Positions 6,924-10,136 of a stretch of 10,136 nucleotides of DNA are shown in pieces; the first letter of the stretch is position 1, and every line of letters begins with the position of its first letter. The position numbers and the translations under genes are program-made. This DNA is from Candidatus Diapherotrites archaeon CG08_land_8_20_14_0_20_34_12 (GTDB lineage Archaea > Iainarchaeota > Iainarchaeia > Iainarchaeales > 0-14-0-20-34-12), in assembly GCA_002779065.1 (NCBI GenBank), contig PEXL01000053.1, positions 361 through 10,496 of the forward strand, given 5' to 3'. Below the pieces are notes generated by a model, which made no database searches, was not told the DNA's origin, and saw only the letters and a program-made list of their open reading frames with translations.

Positions 6924-6998
6924 GTAAAGGACAAAAATACTAAAATAAAATAGTTGTCCTTTACATATGCAAATTAAATCTGAAATGATTTAATTGCA
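6924..6998. repeat. Two consecutive hairpins leading into a three-way junction
   Basis: First stem: GTAAAGGACAA (6924-6934) pairs perfectly with TTGTCCTTTAC (6954-6964) over 11 bp, with a 19-base A-rich loop. Three bases later a second stem starts: TGCAAATTAAATC (6968-6980) pairs with GATTTAATTGCA (6987-6998) over 12 bp with one bulged A and a TGAAAT loop. It ends exactly where the outer stem of the next structure begins (6999). They lie in the divergent gap between the unknown minus-strand genes and the MBL hydrolase gene. It is not clear whether they act as DNA or RNA. Confidence 0.8.
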
Positions 6999-7078
6999 CC
7001 CTTAAAGCAAGCTATTAAAAGCAAAGCTTTTAATGCTCCATTAAAATGCAAAGCATTTTAATTGGATGCTTTAAGAGG
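6999..7078. repeat. Three-way-junction palindrome (branched inverted repeat)
   Basis: An outer stem pairs CCCTTAAAGCA (6999-7009) with TGCTTTAAG-a-GG (7067-7078). Inside are two abutting hairpins. Arm 1 pairs AGC-t-ATTAAAAGC (7010-7022) with GCTTTTAATGCT (7026-7037), loop AAA. Arm 2 pairs CCATTAAAATGC (7038-7049) with GCATTTTAA-t-TGG (7053-7065), loop AAA. Only A7066 is unpaired at the junction, and every stem carries one bulged base. The arms resemble one another (TTAAAAnGC-AAA-GCnTTTTAA), suggesting origin by duplication. Possible roles are a structured RNA, a DNA cruciform recognised by a replication or recombination protein, or a small palindromic mobile element. Confidence 0.85.
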
Positions 7079-7147
7079 TAGCAAAAGGCAATAAAATTTT
7101 CAAAATCAATGTCTTTTGATATAGCATATAAGGTAAAGGTTTTAGGC

Positions 7148-7765
7148 ATGAAATACAACAATCTAGAAATCGAATTATTAAAGCACGATACTGTGAAAAT
7201 AAAATCAAAAAATAAAGTGATTTACATTGACCCAATTAAAATTGGGAATAATGCGGAGAAAGCAGATATTATTATCTGCACACATGGGCATTTTGACCAT
7301 TGCTCACGGCAGGATATTTTAAGGCTGAAAAAAGATGAAACTGCGATAATTGGGCCTAGCGGGGTAATAAAAAAATTAGGGGAAGGTCACTTGATTAAAG
7401 TAGGGCAGAAGTTAAATGGCTCTGAAATTAAGATTCAGGCGGTTGAAGCTTATAATATTGGCAAAAAATTCCATCCAAAAGGGCTTGGGATAGGAATTGT
7501 GATAGAAATTGATGGAATTAAAATTTATCATGCAGGCGACACAGATTTAATTCCAGAAATGAAGGAATTAGCAGGAAAAATTGATGTTGCTTTTCTCCCA
7601 GTTTCCGGGACATACACAATGAATGCAGAGGAAGCTGCAAAAGCTGCAGAAATAATAAAACCAAAGGTTGCTATTCCAATGCATTACAATGCTGGAATTG
7701 CTGGAAAAGAAAAGGACGGAGAAGAATTCAAAAAGAAATACAAGGGAAAGGCTGAGATTTTATGA
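7148..7765 (+). CDS. MBL-fold metal-dependent hydrolase (UlaG/COG2220-like)
   Basis: Soluble two-metal hydrolase of the metallo-beta-lactamase superfamily, 205 residues from ATG 7148. The metal ligands are intact: THGHFDH (45-51, the HxHxDH motif), His128 and Asp131 in YHAGDTD, and His179 in PMHY. The conserved YIDPIK strand (26-31) and KKFHPKGLGIGIVIE region are present, as in COG2220/UlaG-like proteins. The substrate cannot be read from sequence; phosphoesters and lactones are common in the superfamily. ATG 7148 fits the family N-terminus (MKYNNLEIELLKHDTVKIK) and has AAAGGT seven bases upstream; ATG 7109 would add 13 untypical residues without a ribosome-binding site. The gene overlaps the next by ATGA, so a two-gene operon is likely. 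TATA-like stretches lie at about 7090-7099 and 7123-7130. Confidence 0.93.
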   Translation: MKYNNLEIELLKHDTVKIKSKNKVIYIDPIKIGNNAEKADIIICTHGHFDHCSRQDILRLKKDETAIIGPSGVIKKLGEGHLIKVGQKLNGSEIKIQAVEAYNIGKKFHPKGLGIGIVIEIDGIKIYHAGDTDLIPEMKELAGKIDVAFLPVSGTYTMNAEEAAKAAEIIKPKVAIPMHYNAGIAGKEKDGEEFKKKYKGKAEIL

Positions 7766-8367
7766 GCCAGCTGAGCAGAGAAGCGAAACAGGCTATTTAT
7801 GAAGCAGTTGAAAACCTTGTAGATTATGCCCATACAAATAGGATAGATACTATTGTCATTGGAGGGGCAGAAGCAGGCCCATATTACCAGCTATTCAGAA
7901 TAATTTGGGGCAAAAAATACAAGGAAAAAGACCCTTCTTATGTATCTGTAGGGCATGTTTGGAAAGCTGAAACATACAGGCCTCTTTCTGATCTTATAAA
8001 AGAACACATGATGAAAAGAGGGCTGGATAAAAAATTAAAAGGAAGGGTAATGGTATTTGATGAATCAATGGTTTTTGGCGTAACCATGGCATCATGGCAC
8101 AAGGCATTAACTGAGCTTGGGGCAAAACCATATTGTGCCTCCCTATTTTCCGTTCCTAATCCGGAGCATGCTTTCGAGCAGCTGCCATTCAAGGTGCATG
8201 TTGCAAAAAAACTGATGGGTGATGAAGGTTATTTTAAGGAGTTATACGATGCATTAAGGGTTTCAGCAAAGGCAAGGGGTGCAAGAAGAATAAAACCTGT
8301 TGCCGGAGTAAATATCCCTAAAGAATTAACAAGGCCAAAAAAAAGAGGCAAGGCCTTTTGCAATTGA
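7762..8367 (+). CDS. Phosphoribosyltransferase-like protein
   Basis: 201-residue soluble protein. The central segment GRVMVFDESMVFGVTMASWHKAL (about residues 94-116) has the layout of a type I phosphoribosyltransferase PRPP loop (hydrophobic strand, Asp100-Glu101, then G106 and T108). The loop is not canonical: Glu-Ser-Met replaces the usual Asp-Val/Ile-x. The earlier IDTIVIGGAEAGPYYQLF strand-turn (28-45) fits the fold's first Rossmann-like strand and its PPi loop. The C-terminus is basic (KARGARRIKPVAG, RPKKRGKAF). Nucleobase salvage or a regulatory PRT-like role is possible, but substrate and activity cannot be inferred. It begins inside the MBL gene's stop (ATGA 7762-7765), so it is cotranslated. 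No hairpin terminator is obvious downstream on the plus strand. Confidence 0.8.
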   Translation: MSQLSREAKQAIYEAVENLVDYAHTNRIDTIVIGGAEAGPYYQLFRIIWGKKYKEKDPSYVSVGHVWKAETYRPLSDLIKEHMMKRGLDKKLKGRVMVFDESMVFGVTMASWHKALTELGAKPYCASLFSVPNPEHAFEQLPFKVHVAKKLMGDEGYFKELYDALRVSAKARGARRIKPVAGVNIPKELTRPKKRGKAFCN

Positions 8368-8500
8368 GCTCAAACGATATGTAAGGGCAAGATTAAGGGG
8401 CAGATAAAAGATTGCTAATTAAAAATAATTAAGGTAGGGATATAACTAGAAATTGTTAAATTAATAGTAATTAGGTTAGCAGTAATTAAATCAAAAAAAT

Positions 8501-8528
8501 AGAAAAAAAGTAAGGAATTTCTCCTTAC
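8501..8528 (-). terminator. Hairpin plus T-tract terminator of the minus-strand repeat-protein operon
   Basis: Minus-strand stem GTAAGGA (complement of 8522-8528) pairs with TCCTTAC (complement of 8510-8516), loop of five bases, then seven consecutive Ts (complement of 8503-8509) and a further T-rich stretch to about 8493. The stop codon of the 80-aa gene lies within the stem. Confidence 0.75.
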
Positions 8529-8767
8529 CTTCCCATTGGAAATAATTCTTCCCTTGTTTCATTAGATAAATCATCTTCCAATCTCTTTACTGATTCTTCT
8601 ACCTTTTGGCAGATAGATTCTTTTCTCTGCAATCGGGTAATGATGTAAAGGTATGTGTTTATCACTGAATCCAAATCAAGCTTCCTCTTGAAACCCCTTC
8701 TCGCAATCTCCTCAAAATAGATTGCAGTTAATCTTTGTGCAATTTCTTCATCTGAAAGTACAGTCAT
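8525..8767 (-). CDS. 80-aa helical protein, stand-alone paralogue of the upstream gene's C-terminal domain
   Basis: Small soluble protein of unknown function. Residues ~5-65 (LSDEEIAQRLTAIYFEEIAR, KLDLDSVINTYLYIITRLQRKE) align along their length with residues 278-335 of the larger gene just upstream (VTDEETALRMLEIYLKEIA, QLDIDQVINSYFYVLSRVRRKD). Shared are the DEE start, IY..EIA, LD-D-VIN-Y-Y and R-RK positions, so the two are clear paralogues. The C-terminal ~20 residues are acidic and unique. ATG 8767 is the start: GGTGA (minus 8777-8773) precedes it by five bases and contains the GTG that would otherwise be a longer start. The stop of the upstream gene lies between this site and the ATG, so translation is coupled. 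A hairpin terminator follows immediately. Confidence 0.8.
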   Translation of the reverse strand: MTVLSDEEIAQRLTAIYFEEIARRGFKRKLDLDSVINTYLYIITRLQRKESICQKVEESVKRLEDDLSNETREELFPMGR

Positions 8768-8768
8768 T

Positions 8769-9782
8769 TTATTCACCCTTAACCTTTCTAATTCTTTCCT
8801 TATTCAATGCTTCTAAAATTTTATGCATTTCTATGTCCTTTCTCCTTACTCTGGAAAGAACATAGAAATAGCTATTTATAACCTGGTCAATATCAAGCTG
8901 ATCCTTATGCATCAACCAAGCTATTTCTTTAAGATATATTTCAAGCATCCTTAATGCTGTTTCTTCATCAGTCACTTCTCTACCATAATGCACAAAGGTT
9001 TCTGGCTTTGATTGCATTACAGAATCAATTACTTCTTTTATTTTTTCTCTTGGAAAAACCTCTTTTTCCACAACTTGAGGCTCTGATTTTAACCGTAATA
9101 GCATTCTTTCGAATTCTTCCGTAGGGAAAACATTCTTCCTCACAACCCTAACCCTTGAAACTGGTTTTGGTTCTGGTTTTACTACAGGTTTAATTATCCT
9201 GTTTCTGTAGACTATCTTTGGAGCAACCTGTTTGACAATTTTCCTGCGGTAAACTACTTTTGGAACTTCTTTTTTTACTACCCTATTTCTGTAGACTACC
9301 TTAGGAACCTCTGTTTTCACTATTTTATTTCTATAGACTACCTTTGGCACTATCTTGTTTCTGTAAACAAGCTTATTCCGATTACGATATACTACTTTAT
9401 TCCGGTATACTACCTTTGGCTTTGATAAGATTTTCTTATAAACAATTTTTCTCTTTACTTTTCCGCTTTTAAAAAAATTCCATGCTGCAATCGCTTGTTT
9501 CATTGTTTTTCCCTGCTTCAGCTGGGAAGAGATAAAAATATTATAGGCGGTTCTTTTTGAACCTTTTGATTTTCTTTCATCATCTTTTTTCTTTTTTTTC
9601 CATAAAGCAACTGCTTGTTTAAATGTCTTGCCTGATCTTATTTGAGAACGCATAAATCGGTTATAATCAGAAAGATAACTGCGCTTTTTCTTGGCTTTTA
9701 ATTTTTCGAGCTCGTTTTTTAAGGTTTCAAGCTCAGCATCATGTTCCTTTGATGTCTTGCTAACTTTCTTGGCAAGAGTCAT
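8769..9782 (-). CDS. Repeat-rich basic protein: coiled coil, two YNxF..GKT..A..W modules, VVYRN repeats, C-terminal helical domain
   Basis: 337 residues from ATG 9782 (345 from TTG 9806; residue numbers here follow the longer form). Order: a lysine-rich N-terminus with a coiled coil (residues ~22-40); two ~25-residue modules, YNRFMRSQIRSGKTFKQAVALW (48-69) and YNIFISSQLKQGKTMKQAIAAW (88-109), similar to short HMG/YABBY-like motifs I know from archaeal and giant-virus proteins; a low-complexity stretch (~122-206) of at least seven P/K-VVYRN(K/R) repeats; a Pro/Arg linker; and a C-terminal helical domain (278-335) also found as the next gene. It is highly basic, has no membrane segment, and is plausibly DNA-associated. 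Neither start has a ribosome-binding site; TTAAATTAA on the minus strand (about 9818-9810) may be a TATA element for a leaderless ATG 9782. Function unknown. Confidence 0.82.
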   Translation of the reverse strand: MTLAKKVSKTSKEHDAELETLKNELEKLKAKKKRSYLSDYNRFMRSQIRSGKTFKQAVALWKKKKKDDERKSKGSKRTAYNIFISSQLKQGKTMKQAIAAWNFFKSGKVKRKIVYKKILSKPKVVYRNKVVYRNRNKLVYRNKIVPKVVYRNKIVKTEVPKVVYRNRVVKKEVPKVVYRRKIVKQVAPKIVYRNRIIKPVVKPEPKPVSRVRVVRKNVFPTEEFERMLLRLKSEPQVVEKEVFPREKIKEVIDSVMQSKPETFVHYGREVTDEETALRMLEIYLKEIAWLMHKDQLDIDQVINSYFYVLSRVRRKDIEMHKILEALNKERIRKVKGE

Positions 9783-9815
9783 TTCTTTTGCTAGCCCTTT
9801 CTTCAAGGTTTTAAT

Positions 9816-9869
9816 TTAAGTATTAATGGTCTTATGCCCAACTTTTCCAGGTTTCTTCTTTTGTGCCAA
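9816..9869 (-). CDS. Possible 17-codon upstream ORF, in frame with the repeat protein
   Basis: TTG 9867-9869 follows a run of seven Gs (minus 9882-9876) by six bases, a possible ribosome-binding site. It encodes a basic peptide, MAQKKKPGKVGHKTINT, ending at TAA 9816-9818. The frame is the same as that of the repeat protein, whose TTG 9806 is only four codons further on. It may be a leader peptide, a separate tiny protein, the remains of a longer N-terminus cut by a nonsense mutation, or chance. Confidence 0.25.
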   Translation of the reverse strand: MAQKKKPGKVGHKTINT

Positions 9870-9893
9870 AATAATCCCCCCCAAATAATTATG

Positions 9894-10013
9894 TCACAAC
9901 GTTTGGGAACCTATGCCTAAAGGCATAGGCTTGCAAATCACAATATTAAATTTATAAATATGCTTACTTTACTTATGCATAAATACATTGGCTTTGCAAG
10001 CCAAACGTTGTGA
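9894..10013. repeat. Second three-way-junction palindrome, MITE-like
   Basis: Outer 13-bp perfect inverted repeat TCACAACGTTTGG (9894-9906) / CCAAACGTTGTGA (10001-10013). Inside, arm 1 is CCTATGCC (9910-9917) / GGCATAGG (9922-9929) with a TAAA loop. Arm 2 begins at the next base: CTTGCAAA (9930-9937) pairs with TTTGCAAG (9993-10000) and ends exactly at the outer stem, enclosing a 55-base A+T-rich loop with TTTATAAA and TTATGCATAA palindromes. An alternative hairpin TTGGCTT/AAGCCAA (9988-10004) competes with it. No target-site duplication is visible. The region 9807-10136 holds no substantial gene. Confidence 0.8.
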
Positions 10014-10052
10014 GTGATATACGTAATACCTAAGAGAAAAGTATAAATGACA

Positions 10053-10071
10053 ATAGGGGCTCCGCCCCTAT
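10053..10071. repeat. GC-rich triloop hairpin 1
   Basis: ATAGGGGC (10053-10060) pairs perfectly with GCCCCTAT (10064-10071) around a TCC loop. Read on the minus strand the loop is GGA closed by C-G, a GNA-type triloop known to be unusually stable in single-stranded DNA. Its GC content is far above that of its surroundings. Confidence 0.8.
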
Positions 10072-10085
10072 GACCCTGATGAACT

Positions 10086-10109
10086 CTGCGGGTGCTTCGC
10101 ACCACGCAG
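10086..10109. repeat. GC-rich triloop hairpin 2
   Basis: CTGCGGGTGC (10086-10095) pairs with GCACC-a-CGCAG (10099-10109), with one bulged A and a TTC loop. The minus strand carries the GCGAAGC core, the classic extremely stable DNA mini-hairpin. It lies 14 bases after the previous hairpin, in a stretch (10014-10136) where I see no gene. Confidence 0.78.
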
Positions 10110-10136
10110 TATCTAACTATATTGCCTGAGCATCCT

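Noticed and set aside
6924..7079. CRISPR-like array
   Set aside because: The repeated units are palindromic arms of differing sequence that abut one another; there are no identical direct repeats with unique spacers of constant length and no cas genes.
8368..8500. Gene or strong structure between the phosphoribosyltransferase-like gene and the minus-strand terminator
   Set aside because: The stretch is A+T-rich with TAATTA repeats and weak inverted pairs (GCTAATTA near 8414 with TAATTAG near 8469), but no open frame or stem strong enough to call.
9894..10013. Transposon with target-site duplication
   Set aside because: The inverted ends are clear but the flanking bases show no direct duplication, and no transposase is present, so only 'MITE-like' is supportable.
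10076..10129. Possible C/D-box small RNA (CTGATGA at 10076, CTGA at 10126)
   Set aside because: The C box lacks the required purine at its first position, no internal C'/D' pair is seen, the terminal stem is poor, and a stable hairpin occupies the guide region.

Overview
The window looks like chromosomal DNA of an uncultivated archaeon, most likely a small-genome DPANN-type lineage such as Woesearchaeota or Pacearchaeota. That placement is an inference. It rests on a TrmB-type regulator, archaeal-style GGTGA ribosome-binding sites, ATGA-coupled gene pairs, winged-helix proteins of archaeal type, strongly A+T-rich codon use and several genes with no recognisable family. No rRNA or tRNA is visible to anchor the taxonomy.

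Left part (1-3629): a 5'-cut membrane pyrophosphatase gene (hppA) ends at a hairpin/T-tract terminator. Next come a TrmB-family regulator gene on the minus strand and, head-to-head with it, a NitT/TauT/SsuC-type ABC permease gene followed by its ATPase gene. The regulator and the permease have both lost their 5' ends at one point near 2375-2390. The first ~27 codons of the regulator frame are simply the complement of conserved permease sequence. This is a recombination (inversion) scar or an assembly joint.

Middle (3630-5334): a compact three-gene cassette with an AbiEi-like winged-helix protein, an AbiEii-like nucleotidyltransferase and a small winged-helix protein. The genes overlap translationally, two palindromes (candidate operator) sit upstream, and a bidirectional terminator closes the unit. 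It resembles a type IV toxin-antitoxin/abortive-infection module with an extra regulator. After it, on the minus strand, lie three genes I do not recognise (5335-6869).

Right part (6870-10136): a 155-base run of almost continuous base-paired structure (6924-7078) includes a three-way junction of three stems, each with a single bulged base. It precedes an ATGA-coupled pair on the plus strand: an MBL-fold metallohydrolase and a phosphoribosyltransferase-like protein. On the minus strand are a repeat-rich basic protein with two YNxF..GKT..A..W modules, a VVYRN repeat and a C-terminal helical domain, and an 80-aa protein that is a stand-alone paralogue of that domain. Upstream of these (9807-10136) there is no substantial gene. 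Instead there is a second three-way-junction palindrome (9894-10013) and two GC-rich triloop hairpins.

The most unusual content is the set of branched palindromic structures, the truncated head-to-head junction, the three-gene AbiE-like cassette and the duplicated-domain gene pair.
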